Source: DASVBE01 sp963770375
GTDB lineage: Bacteria > Actinomycetota > Actinomycetes > Streptosporangiales > Streptosporangiaceae
Reading direction: 5' to 3'
Length of the DNA: 64,000 bases
Assembly: GCA_963770375.1 (NCBI GenBank)
Contig: CAVYPM010000012.1
Location: 62,001 to 126,000, forward strand
The position numbers and the translations under genes were made by a program. The notes beneath the pieces are model-generated. The model searched no databases, was not told the origin of the DNA, and saw nothing but the letters and a program-made list of their open reading frames with translations. This document shows positions 8,677-16,797 of this stretch, piece after piece; position 1 is the stretch's first letter; every line of letters begins with the position of its first letter.

Positions 8677-10620
8677 ATGCCCTCCTCGGCGGCGACGGTC
8701 CGCCGCACCGCCGTGACCGTGCCGGCGGCGACCCTCGGTCCCGCGAGCCCGTTGCCCCGGTTCACCCGGCTGCGGGAGCTGCCCTACCCCGACGTCGGCC
8801 CGGGTGCCCCGCCGGACATGCTCGAGCGGGTTGCCTACGGCAGGCTGGAGAGCCCTCTCCCGTACCCCCTGCAGGAGGACTACGACCGGTCGCTGCGCGA
8901 GGTCGAGCTCCCGGCGTACGTGCTCGACAACGGGGTGCTGCGCGCGACCGTGCTGCCGGCGCTCGGCGGCCGGGTCTGGTCGTTGCACGACGACGCCCGT
9001 GGGCGTGAGCTGCTGTTCCGCAATCCGGTGCTGCAGTTCGCGAACTTCGGGCTGACCGGTGCCTGGTTCGCCGGGGGCATCGAGTGGAACCTCGGCTCGA
9101 CCGGCCACACGACGCTGTCCTGCCGGCCGATGCACGCCGCAGTGGTTGCCGGCCCGGGCGGTGACGTGCTGCGGCTGTGGGAGTGGGAGCGGACCCGTGA
9201 CCTGGTGCTGCAGGTCGACCTTTCCCTGCTCCCAGGGTCGGACCGGTTGTACGCCTCGACCCGGGTGATCAACCCGGACCCGGAGGAGAAGCCGCTCTAC
9301 TACTGGACCAACATCGCGATACCAGAATCGCCGGGGACCCGCGTGCTGACCACGGCGGACGCCGCCTGGCGCACCGAGTACACCGGCGCCCTGATCCGGG
9401 TGCCCGTCCCGCACCCGGATCGCGCGGACGTCGACATCAGCCATCCGATGGCCTCCAGGTTTCCCGCCGACTACTTCTACGACCTGCAGGGCCAGCGCGG
9501 CCGGCACATCGTGTCCGTCGAGCCCGACGGCGGTGGCTTCGCCCAGACGTCGACGCGCGGGCTGCGGGGCCGGAAGCTGTTCCTGTGGGGGAACGGCCCG
9601 GCCGGCTCGCGGTGGCAGGAGTGGCTCTGCGGTCCGGGCGCGAGGTACGCCGAGATCCAGGCGGGATGGTGCCCGACGCAGCTCGAGCATGACCGGCTGG
9701 CTGGCGGGGCGAGCGTGTCGTGGACCGAGGCGTTCGGCGGCGTCGACCTGGACCCGGGAGCGGTGGCGGGCGGATATTCCGAGGCGTGCGCGGCCGCGCA
9801 GGCAGCCGTGCATGAGGCGACGGATCCCGATCACCTCGAGGCCATCCACGAGCGCTGGCTCACAGAGGTGGCCGATGCCGCGGTCGCCGAGCAGGTGAGC
9901 ACCGGGTCCGGCTGGGGTCATGCCGAGCTCAGGCTCCGGGCCCGTCCGGAGGCCGTACCGACCCGGGCCCTGCCGTTCCCACCGGTCGACGACGACAGCC
10001 TCCCGGCACGCCATCTGCTCGACGGTGACACCAAGGGACTCGCGGAATCGGCCCGCCGGCTGCCGGTGCCCCCGGTCTCCGACCGCTGGCGCGCCGTCCT
10101 CGAGGCGGCGCCGGACTCCGAGTGGGTGCACCTGGCCCGCGCGGTGAACGCCCACGTGCGGGGCGAGCCAGGCCGCGCCGCCGAGCAGTACGACGCGAGC
10201 CTGGCCGCCCGCGAGAACCCGTGGGCGCTGCGAGGGCTGGCACTGCTGGCCGATGATGATCGCGCGTGCGACCTGTACGCGCGGGCTCGGCGGCTCCGGC
10301 CGGACTGCCGCGGGCTGGCCGTGGAGCACCTCGAGCGGCTGCTCGCCGCCGGACGGCCAGGTGACTGCCTGGACGCCATCGCGGCCCTGGACCCTGCGAT
10401 GCGCGAACACGGCCGGACCCGGCTGCTTGAGGCCCGGGCGCGGCTGGCCGAGGGGGACCGCGAGCGTGCCGCCGGGATCATGGAGTCGCTGGTCGTCGAG
10501 GATCTCGCCGAGGGAGACACGGTCCTCGGCGAGGTCTGGGACGCGCTGCATCCGGGCGCCGCACTCCCCGCGCATCTCGACTTCCGGATGACCGGCACAG
10601 GAGGTGCCGGTGACGGGTGA
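8677..10620 (+). CDS. DUF5107 protein with TPR-like C-terminus
   Basis: About 647 residues. The N-terminal two thirds match DUF5107 proteins: LPALGGRVWSLHDDARGREL, NFGLTGAWFAGGIEWN and the GHTTLSC block, a galactose-mutarotase-like beta-sandwich. The C-terminal ~200 residues are helical and contain HLARAVNAHVRGEPGRAAEQ and GLALLADDDRACDLYARARR, resembling TPR repeats. No signal peptide, so probably cytosolic. I chose the ATG at 8677 because family members begin close to a TVRRTAVTVPAA-like segment; frames upstream run antisense into the ROK gene. DUF5107 genes commonly sit in sugar-uptake clusters, as here, but the activity is not established. It converges with ngcG 20 bases away. Confidence 0.82.
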   Translation: MPSSAATVRRTAVTVPAATLGPASPLPRFTRLRELPYPDVGPGAPPDMLERVAYGRLESPLPYPLQEDYDRSLREVELPAYVLDNGVLRATVLPALGGRVWSLHDDARGRELLFRNPVLQFANFGLTGAWFAGGIEWNLGSTGHTTLSCRPMHAAVVAGPGGDVLRLWEWERTRDLVLQVDLSLLPGSDRLYASTRVINPDPEEKPLYYWTNIAIPESPGTRVLTTADAAWRTEYTGALIRVPVPHPDRADVDISHPMASRFPADYFYDLQGQRGRHIVSVEPDGGGFAQTSTRGLRGRKLFLWGNGPAGSRWQEWLCGPGARYAEIQAGWCPTQLEHDRLAGGASVSWTEAFGGVDLDPGAVAGGYSEACAAAQAAVHEATDPDHLEAIHERWLTEVADAAVAEQVSTGSGWGHAELRLRARPEAVPTRALPFPPVDDDSLPARHLLDGDTKGLAESARRLPVPPVSDRWRAVLEAAPDSEWVHLARAVNAHVRGEPGRAAEQYDASLAARENPWALRGLALLADDDRACDLYARARRLRPDCRGLAVEHLERLLAAGRPGDCLDAIAALDPAMREHGRTRLLEARARLAEGDRERAAGIMESLVVEDLAEGDTVLGEVWDALHPGAALPAHLDFRMTGTGGAGDG

Positions 10621-10640
10621 GGTGATTGACCACGCATAGG

Positions 10641-11526
10641 TCAGCGGAACGTGCCCCGGGACACCGACCCCTCCAGCCGCCGCTGGAAGATCACGTACAC
10701 GATCAGCACCGGCACGACCGTGATGACGACCGCGGCGAAGAGCGCCCCGAAGTCGACCGCGTAGCCGGCCTGCGAGGCGAACGACGCCATCCCCTGGGTC
10801 AGCACATATTTGCTCTGGTCGGTGTTCAGCGCCACCGGCAGCAGGAACTGGTTCCACAGCCCGAGGAAGTTGAAGATCGCGACGGCGGCCATGCCGGGCC
10901 GCGCCATCGGCAGCATGATCCGGAAGAAGGTTTTCCACTCCCCGGCGCCGTCAATCAGCGCCGCCTCGTACACGTCGTCCGGCAGGGTCCTGAAGAACGC
11001 ATAGAGGAAGAACACCGTGAACGGGAGGGCGAACGCGACGTACACCATGATCAGCCCGGGCAGGGTGTTGATCAGCCCGATGTTCTTCAGGATGAAGAAC
11101 AGCGGCACGATCGCAAGGAAGATCGGGAAGGTCAGCCCCGCGAGCATCAGGTAGTAGATGGACTCGTGACCCGGGGAACGTGAACCGCGCGAGCACGTAG
11201 GCGCACATCGCTCCCAGCAGCATGACGAGCACGAGGGCGACACTCACCACGATGACCGTGTTCAGGAAGAACTGGCGGATCCCGGCGTCGGTCCACGCAT
11301 GGGCGTAGTTGTCGAATTGCCAGTGCGCCGGCAGTGAGAACGGCGAGGCCAGGATCTCCTTGGTCGTCTTGAACGACGACAGCACGACCCACAGGAACGG
11401 GACGATGACGATGATCGTCCAGACGGCCAGGAGCACGTGCGAGGTGGCCTCAACGGCCTTGTCACCGCCCGTCCGTACCCTGCGGTTCCCGGTGACGATG
11501 CTCTCGCCGGTGGCGACGGCAGTCAT
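10641..11526 (-). CDS. ngcG: sugar ABC transporter permease (NgcG-like), one frameshift
   Basis: MalG/NgcG-type inner-membrane permease of ~294 residues with six predicted helices. The EAA loop appears as EAALIDGAGEWKTFFRIMLP, the cytoplasmic site that meets the ATPase. The frame breaks near 11173: up to ARFTFPG it is in one frame, and it resumes at HESIYYLMLAGLTFP in the next. Removing one C from the CCCC run restores a perfect family sequence, so I treat this as a sequence error. The start overlaps the ngcF stop. Third transport gene of the operon; no ATPase follows. Confidence 0.85.
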
Positions 11527-12524
11527 CGGCGCAGCCTCCTCTCGCCGCCTCCGGTGAGACGGTTGATCGCGAACACGATCGCGGCGAGCAGCAGCGTCAC
11601 GACCGCGAGCACGACACCCATCGCGGTGGCGTAGCCGAACTGGCCTTTCCTGAACGCCGTGTTGAAAAGGTCCTGGCTCATCGTCAGCGTGGTGTTGTTG
11701 GGGCCGCCGTTCGGGTTCAGCGCCTGCATGTAGACGAAGGCATCGAGGGCGAGGATCCCGAGATAGATGTACGCCGTCTGCACGGTGTCCCGGAGGAGCG
11801 GGAGCGTGATCCTGATGGCCGTGCGGAACCGGCCGGCGCCGTCCATGCGCGCGGCCTCGTAGATCTCCGCCGGGATGCCTTTGATGGCCGCGACGAACAG
11901 CACCGTGTAGAAGCCGACGAAGCTCCAGATGATCACGAACATGGACGCCGGCATCGCCGTTTTTACTTCGCCGAGCCAGGCGAAGTTCTCGAACCCGCTG
12001 AGCCCGATCTTGGTGAGGAAGGCGTTGAGGATGCCGGCCGAAGGGTCGTACACCTGCGCCCAGATGAGGCCGATGACGATGGCCGGGACGCAGTACGGGA
12101 AGAACGACACGACCCGGTAGAACCCGGAGCCGCTGATCCCGCGGATGCTGCCCCTGGTGGGCCCGTTCACGGTGACGGCCATCGCGATGACGAGCGCCAG
12201 CACAATGGTCACCAGCGGCACCACGATCGCCAGCTCCACGTTGTTGAGCAACGCGCGCATGAAGGTGGCGTCGTGGAACAACTTCGTGAAGTTGCCCAGC
12301 CCGACGAAGTTGTACGTCGTCGAGAAGCCGCTCCAGTCGGTCATTGAGTAGTACAGGGCCTGGCCGAACGGGTAGATCACGAAGATGAGGTAGATCGCCA
12401 GCGGCAGGCCGAGGAACACCGCCATGAAGCTCCGCCGGCCCCGGCCGGCCATCCGGCGCTGCCGGGCGGCCGGCCGAGGCCGGCCGCCGGCGGCCGGCGT
12501 CACGCTGGTCGTGGTGCTGGTCAC
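11523..12524 (-). CDS. ngcF: sugar ABC transporter permease (NgcF-like)
   Basis: 333 residues starting with GTG at 12524, overlapping the ngcE stop (GTGA). A basic, Arg/Pro-rich N-terminus precedes about six membrane helices. The EAA motif reads EAARMDGAGRFRTAIRITLP near residue 230. MalF-type partner of the downstream permease; together they form the membrane channel for an imported oligosaccharide or amino sugar. Identification as NgcF rests on the adjacent solute-binding protein and the amino-sugar genes around it. Confidence 0.85.
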   Translation of the reverse strand: MTSTTTSVTPAAGGRPRPAARQRRMAGRGRRSFMAVFLGLPLAIYLIFVIYPFGQALYYSMTDWSGFSTTYNFVGLGNFTKLFHDATFMRALLNNVELAIVVPLVTIVLALVIAMAVTVNGPTRGSIRGISGSGFYRVVSFFPYCVPAIVIGLIWAQVYDPSAGILNAFLTKIGLSGFENFAWLGEVKTAMPASMFVIIWSFVGFYTVLFVAAIKGIPAEIYEAARMDGAGRFRTAIRITLPLLRDTVQTAYIYLGILALDAFVYMQALNPNGGPNNTTLTMSQDLFNTAFRKGQFGYATAMGVVLAVVTLLLAAIVFAINRLTGGGERRLRR

Positions 12525-13933
12525 GTGATCTTCTGCTTCTTCACCGACGGGTCGTTGGCGATCTTGTCGGTGATGGTCTGCAGGCCCTTGGTGAGCCCGG
12601 CGACGTCGGTCTGGCCGGACAGGAACGAGTTCCACACCACCAGCTGGTCGGTGTTCATGCCGTAGTAGTCGACGAACTGGTAGTTGAAGGTGTTGGAGCC
12701 GGCGGCGTCCAGCATCTTGGTCTGCGAGACCAGCGCGGTCGACCCGAACCCGTCGGCCGGCACCAGGCCCTTGACGATCGTCGGCGCGAGACGGGTCTTG
12801 GAGAAGTTGGTCGCCGCCGCCTTCGACAGCATCGCGCGCAGGATCTCCTTGCCCCCCGCGACGTTCTTCGCCTGGGACGGCACGATGAACGGCTCGCCGG
12901 CAGCGGCACGGAGCCCCGCGTACGGCAGCTTCGGGCTGGAGGTGACGGTCGGCTCCGGGGCACCGGTCATCTCGAAGCCGGACTTCGTCGCGTCCTTCAT
13001 CTCGTTCTCGATCCAGCCGCCGGACGGGTAGAGGATCGCCTGCTCGTCGTTGCTCCACTTCGCCTGGGCGGCGGTGAACTGGGTGCCGGCGCCGCCGGGG
13101 ACGAAGTAGCCCTTCTTCACTATCTCGCCCAGGGCCTGGAAGACGCTCTGGATCTGCGGGAGCGACCAGCACTTCGGCTGGAGGTTCTCCAGCGCCAGGC
13201 GGACCTCGTCGCCGCCCTCCTTGATGGCGGAGTTGACGGACATCGTCTGGTAGTACGTCGCCGCCTCCTTGCCCCACACCAAGAGGTACTTGCCCTTGGC
13301 CTTGGCCTTGGCGCCGAGGGCTATCATCTCGTCCCAGGTCTGCGGCACGGTCCAGCCGTTCTGCTGGAACAGCGACGCGGAGTACCAGATGCCGTAGACC
13401 GTCATCACGTAGTTCATCGCGATGAACTTGCCGCCGAAGGTGCCCGGGAGCTTCACGTTCGGGTAGAGCGTGTCCGAGATCTTGGTGCCCTCGTAGTTGT
13501 TGGCCTCGAAGACGTCGTCGAGCGTCTCGAGCTGCTGCTGGATGGTGCTGAACCCGATGGCGTTCGCACCCGAGTTGTCGATCAGGTCGGGCGGGGTGCC
13601 GCCGACGAAGCGAGGCTGCAGCTGCTGGGCGATCTGCGTCGACGGCGACACCTTCAGCGTGACGCCAGAGAAGCCCTTCTGCTTCTTGACCTGGTCGGCG
13701 GCGAACGTGACGTAGTCGTAGCCGTAGCCGCCGTTGAAGATCACGGCCTCCACGCTCGAGGTCGTCCCGAGCCCGAACGGGTTGGTGGCCGACTTCGTGG
13801 CAGTACTGCTACCACCGCCGCCCGAGGACGACCCGCACGAGGCGAGCGTTCCGGCGAGCGGCGCGAGCGCCGCCGTCGCAAGGGCGCCACGAAGCAGGGT
13901 CCGGCGGTCGAACTGTGGGATTTCTCGGCTCAT
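12521..13933 (-). CDS. ngcE: GlcNAc/chitobiose-type solute-binding lipoprotein (NgcE-like)
   Basis: 470 residues. Twin-arginine-like leader with lipobox: FDRRTLLRGALATAALAP then LASCGS, so probably Tat-exported and lipid-anchored outside the membrane. The mature part is a family-1 extracellular binding protein resembling actinobacterial GlcNAc/diacetylchitobiose binders, with GGTPPDLIDNSGANAIGF and GKFIAMNYVMTVYGIWYSAS near the ligand cleft. Gene order binding protein-permease-permease, with GlcNAc kinase, deacetylase and RpiR genes nearby, supports amino-sugar uptake. The exact ligand (GlcNAc, chitobiose or another aminosugar) is not determinable here. An 84-base gap separates it from the UPF0309 gene upstream. 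Confidence 0.85.
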   Translation of the reverse strand: MSREIPQFDRRTLLRGALATAALAPLAGTLASCGSSSGGGGSSTATKSATNPFGLGTTSSVEAVIFNGGYGYDYVTFAADQVKKQKGFSGVTLKVSPSTQIAQQLQPRFVGGTPPDLIDNSGANAIGFSTIQQQLETLDDVFEANNYEGTKISDTLYPNVKLPGTFGGKFIAMNYVMTVYGIWYSASLFQQNGWTVPQTWDEMIALGAKAKAKGKYLLVWGKEAATYYQTMSVNSAIKEGGDEVRLALENLQPKCWSLPQIQSVFQALGEIVKKGYFVPGGAGTQFTAAQAKWSNDEQAILYPSGGWIENEMKDATKSGFEMTGAPEPTVTSSPKLPYAGLRAAAGEPFIVPSQAKNVAGGKEILRAMLSKAAATNFSKTRLAPTIVKGLVPADGFGSTALVSQTKMLDAAGSNTFNYQFVDYYGMNTDQLVVWNSFLSGQTDVAGLTKGLQTITDKIANDPSVKKQKIT

Positions 13934-14017
13934 CGTGGGGGTCCCTTTCGTGATGATCTGTTCTGTCGGATGCTCGGGTCGTGCGCTTGCCCAGCTGCGG
14001 GCTGCCGATCGCTGCGG

Positions 14018-14773
14018 TCAGGCCAGGCCGGCGATGCGCTCGCCGTACCGCGCCTTGAGGGCGTCGTTATGCGCGTCACCTCCCGGGATGTTGGCTGAGA
14101 TGTAGAGCGGCGGGACCTCACCCGCGTCCCGGAGCCGCTGAGCCGCGCCGAGGGTGAGGAGCTGGGCGATGTACGCGGCCGTGATCGAGGAGACCGCACC
14201 GGCGGACAGCCCGTCGCCGAGGCCGATCGTGGCGTCGCCGAACGGCGCCCGGTTGTCGATCACGATGTCGGCGATCTCCGAGAGCCGCTTGCCGCTGCTG
14301 TGCTTGGGGGTGACGGCGTTCGTGTGCTCCAGGCTCGTCACCGCGATGACGGGGTGGCCGTCGGCCTTGGCACGCAGGGCGAGGCCGACGATCGACCCGT
14401 TGACGCCGGAGTTCGACGCGATCAGGAAGACGTCGGCCGGCTCGAAGGTGTACAGCCCGTAGAGCTCGTCAGCGACCGATTCGTCGCGCTCGAGGGTGGC
14501 GCCCTTGAGCACCGAGACGTCCCGGCTGCCGCGCAGGACGACGTCGCGCAGCACGATGGCGTGCGTCGGGATCAGCCCGCCGGCGCGGCCCGCGATCTCC
14601 ATGGCGAACGCCTGGGAGTGGCCGGTGCCGAAGGCCTGGAGAACGCCCCCGCGCTGCAGTGCGGACACGATCAGGTCGATGGCCGGGTCGAGGCCGCCGG
14701 CCCGGACCTCCTGGTCGAGGTCGTCGAGCCGGCGGCGGACCTCGGTGCCGAAGTCGGCGAGAAGTGCGCTCAT
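14018..14773 (-). CDS. UPF0309-type SIS-domain sugar-phosphate binding protein
   Basis: 251 residues. SIS (sugar isomerase) fold with GGVLQAFGTGHSQAFAMEIA and FLIASNSGVNGSIVGLALRA as the phosphosugar loops, and a terminal IPGGDAHNDALKARYGERI typical of the UPF0309 group. These proteins bind phosphorylated sugars; an isomerase or etherase activity has been suggested by fold only. The window shows no clear nagB, so this protein might act on glucosamine-6-phosphate or a related intermediate (speculative). Its start overlaps the rpiR-type gene stop by 4 bases, placing it second in the operon. Confidence 0.82.
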   Translation of the reverse strand: MSALLADFGTEVRRRLDDLDQEVRAGGLDPAIDLIVSALQRGGVLQAFGTGHSQAFAMEIAGRAGGLIPTHAIVLRDVVLRGSRDVSVLKGATLERDESVADELYGLYTFEPADVFLIASNSGVNGSIVGLALRAKADGHPVIAVTSLEHTNAVTPKHSSGKRLSEIADIVIDNRAPFGDATIGLGDGLSAGAVSSITAAYIAQLLTLGAAQRLRDAGEVPPLYISANIPGGDAHNDALKARYGERIAGLA

Positions 14774-15729
14774 GCTGTGGCGGTTTCCTTCGGCGAGGGC
14801 ACGGACCGGGGCCGGGTCGCCGGCCGAAGCGGACGGCGATGCGGCGCGACGGCCGCTGCGGAGGCCGCCAGCAGGCTCGTCGTACGCGAGAAGTCCCGCT
14901 GGGCCACGAGGAGGTAGAGCAGGTCGATCACGAAGAGCTGGGCGTGCTTGGCCGACAGGTCGTCGGGCTGGAGGTACTCGCCCGGCGCGTAGCTGGTCAG
15001 GTGGGCGTCGGCGACCTGGGCCATCGGGGAGGCCGGGTCGCTGGTCACCGCGACCGCGTAGGCACCTGACGACTTCGCCAGGGCCAGCATCTCGATGGTC
15101 TCCTCGGTGCGGCCGGTGTTGGAGAAGGCGATCGCGACGCTCGAATCGCCCAGCAGGACGGCGCTGGTGAGGCCGATGTGCACCTCGTTCCATACGTGCG
15201 CGTTGATCCCGATCCGGTAGAGCCGGTCCCGTAGTTCGGTCGCTATGCCGGCGCTGCCGCCGATGCCGTAGATGTCGACGTGGGTGCTCTGGGCGACGGC
15301 GTCCGCGACCCGGCCGACGAGCGCGGGGTCCAGCCGCTCGGAGGTGGACATGAGCGCCACCGTGTGGGCGTTCACCAGCGTGCGCATCATGTCGGTCGCG
15401 GTGTCATCGGGGTGGAAGGCGCGTCCGATGTCGGCGTCCCAGGTCTCGTGGGCGCTCGACCGGCCATGCTCGGCCGCTGCGCCCACCCGCAGGGCGGGGT
15501 AGCCGGTGTAGCCGATCGCGCGGCAGAACCGGGTAACCGTCGCCGGCGACGTGCCGGCTCGCTCGGCGAGCTCGGTGATCGACAGCCGCAGCGGCAGGGA
15601 CGGGTCCTCGAGCAGGAGCGTGCCGACCTTGGCCATGCCCCCGGGCATCTGCGTAAGAGCACCGCGGATCCTGCTGCTGGCGCCGTAGCCTTCCAGCGCA
15701 GAAGCCGGCGGACCCTCAGGAGCAGTCAT
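14770..15729 (-). CDS. RpiR/MurR-family transcriptional regulator
   Basis: About 319 residues. N-terminal HTH_6 domain (~20-95), with ITELAERAGTSPATVTRFCR as the recognition helix region, followed by a SIS domain binding a sugar phosphate (GIGGSAGIATELRDRLYRIG; SNTGRTEETIEML). RpiR regulators sense phosphosugars such as GlcNAc-6-P or MurNAc-6-P. It is the first gene of the UPF0309-ngcEFG operon and divergent from the BadF kinase gene, so it most likely controls both. ATG 15729 is chosen over an upstream start because AAGGA precedes it by 6 bases and the extension is not family-like. Confidence 0.9.
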   Translation of the reverse strand: MTAPEGPPASALEGYGASSRIRGALTQMPGGMAKVGTLLLEDPSLPLRLSITELAERAGTSPATVTRFCRAIGYTGYPALRVGAAAEHGRSSAHETWDADIGRAFHPDDTATDMMRTLVNAHTVALMSTSERLDPALVGRVADAVAQSTHVDIYGIGGSAGIATELRDRLYRIGINAHVWNEVHIGLTSAVLLGDSSVAIAFSNTGRTEETIEMLALAKSSGAYAVAVTSDPASPMAQVADAHLTSYAPGEYLQPDDLSAKHAQLFVIDLLYLLVAQRDFSRTTSLLAASAAAVAPHRRPLRPATRPRSVPSPKETATA

Positions 15730-15763
15730 GAAAATCCTTCTCAGTGATGCCACTGGTTGACAA

Positions 15764-15792
15764 AAACTATTTCCATGTGGGCAAAGTCGCAA
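15764..15792 (-). promoter_or_regulatory. promoter of the rpiR-UPF0309-ngcEFG operon
   Basis: On the minus strand TTGCGA (15792-15787) and TAGTTT (15769-15764) are separated by 17 bases and lie 35 bases upstream of the regulator ATG. A TTGACA and an ACTGGT half-word (15752-15762, plus strand) overlap the start region and could be part of an operator or of the opposing promoter. Pattern match only. Confidence 0.5.
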
Positions 15793-15819
15793 TCACCTGG
15801 AAGCCACGAATAGGTAACG

Positions 15820-16797
15820 ATGACCCAGCCGTCCACCGAACTGGTCGCCGTCGACGCCGGCGGCACCAGCACCCGCGCCGTGGTCGTCCATCCGCCCGGC
15901 CAGTGCCTGGGCTACGCCGTCGCGGGCAGCGGCAACCCGACCGCCGTCGGGCCGGAGACCGCCGCCGCGTCCGTGGCGGAGAGCGTCCTGGGGGCGCTGC
16001 GCAGGGCGGATGTGCCGAGCACGCGGATCCGGCTGGTCGTGCTCGCGATGGCGGGCGCGGGCACGACCACCGTCGCCGCAGAGATCCGCCGCCGGCTCGC
16101 GGGCATCGGCCTGGACGCGCCGCTGGTCTTCGAGTCCGACCTGCTGGCGACGTACTTCTCCGGCACCCACCGGCCGGACGGGTACGCCGTCGTTGCCGGG
16201 ACCGGAGCGGGCGCGATCCGGGTGGAGGACGGGCGCCAGGTCGCCGTCGCGGACGCGCTCGGCTGGCTGCTGGGCGACGAGGGCTCCGGCTTCTGGATCG
16301 GGCAACGCGTTGTCCGCGCGGCCCTGGCCGACCTCGACGGCCGTGGCCCGGCCACGGCGCTCACGCCGCTGATGCTCGCGCGGCTCGGCGTGCCCGCGCC
16401 GTCGGAGGCCGGCGACCGGGAGCCGATCGTGGCGGTGGTGCGGGCGCTGTACGCCAGCCCGCCGGTCCGGCTCGCCGACTACGCCGGGCTGGTGTTCGAG
16501 GCCGGCGGGGACGGGACCGCCGACCGCATCCTCGACGACGCGGCCGCAGCGCTCGCGCGGACCCTCACCGCCGTCAGGTCCCCAGCCGTCTCGGGTCCGC
16601 TGGTGCTCGGCGGCGGCATCCTGGGGCGCGGCCCCAAGCTCGCCGATCGGCTCGCCGCCAGCAGCGGCGCGGAGGAGGTCCATGCCGTGGCCGACGGGAC
16701 CGTCGGCGTCTGCGTCCTCGCCCTCCGCCACGCCGGGGCATACGTCGACGCGGCCGTGTTCCGGCAGTTGACGACCTCACTCACCGCGGTGCGCTGA
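15820..16797 (+). CDS. BadF/BadG/BcrA-type kinase, probable N-acetylglucosamine kinase
   Basis: 325 residues. ASKHA fold with LVAVDAGGTSTRAVVVH (phosphate 1), VVAGTGAGAIR (phosphate 2), a GWLLGDEGSGFWIG segment seen in eukaryotic-type GlcNAc kinases, and LVLGGGILGRG near the C-terminus. No [4Fe-4S] cysteine cluster, so it is not a dehydratase activator; sugar phosphorylation is the likelier job. Divergent from the rpiR operon. Having both this and the ROK kinase suggests two amino-sugar substrates or redundancy. Its 3' end overlaps the convergent PhoD-like gene by 17 bases. Confidence 0.82.
   Translation: MTQPSTELVAVDAGGTSTRAVVVHPPGQCLGYAVAGSGNPTAVGPETAAASVAESVLGALRRADVPSTRIRLVVLAMAGAGTTTVAAEIRRRLAGIGLDAPLVFESDLLATYFSGTHRPDGYAVVAGTGAGAIRVEDGRQVAVADALGWLLGDEGSGFWIGQRVVRAALADLDGRGPATALTPLMLARLGVPAPSEAGDREPIVAVVRALYASPPVRLADYAGLVFEAGGDGTADRILDDAAAALARTLTAVRSPAVSGPLVLGGGILGRGPKLADRLAASSGAEEVHAVADGTVGVCVLALRHAGAYVDAAVFRQLTTSLTAVR

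Noticed and set aside
8590..10938. Long minus-strand extension of the ROK kinase frame
   Set aside because: Everything upstream of GTG 8589 is antisense to the DUF5107 gene and has no family similarity; the kinase domain starts right after 8589.
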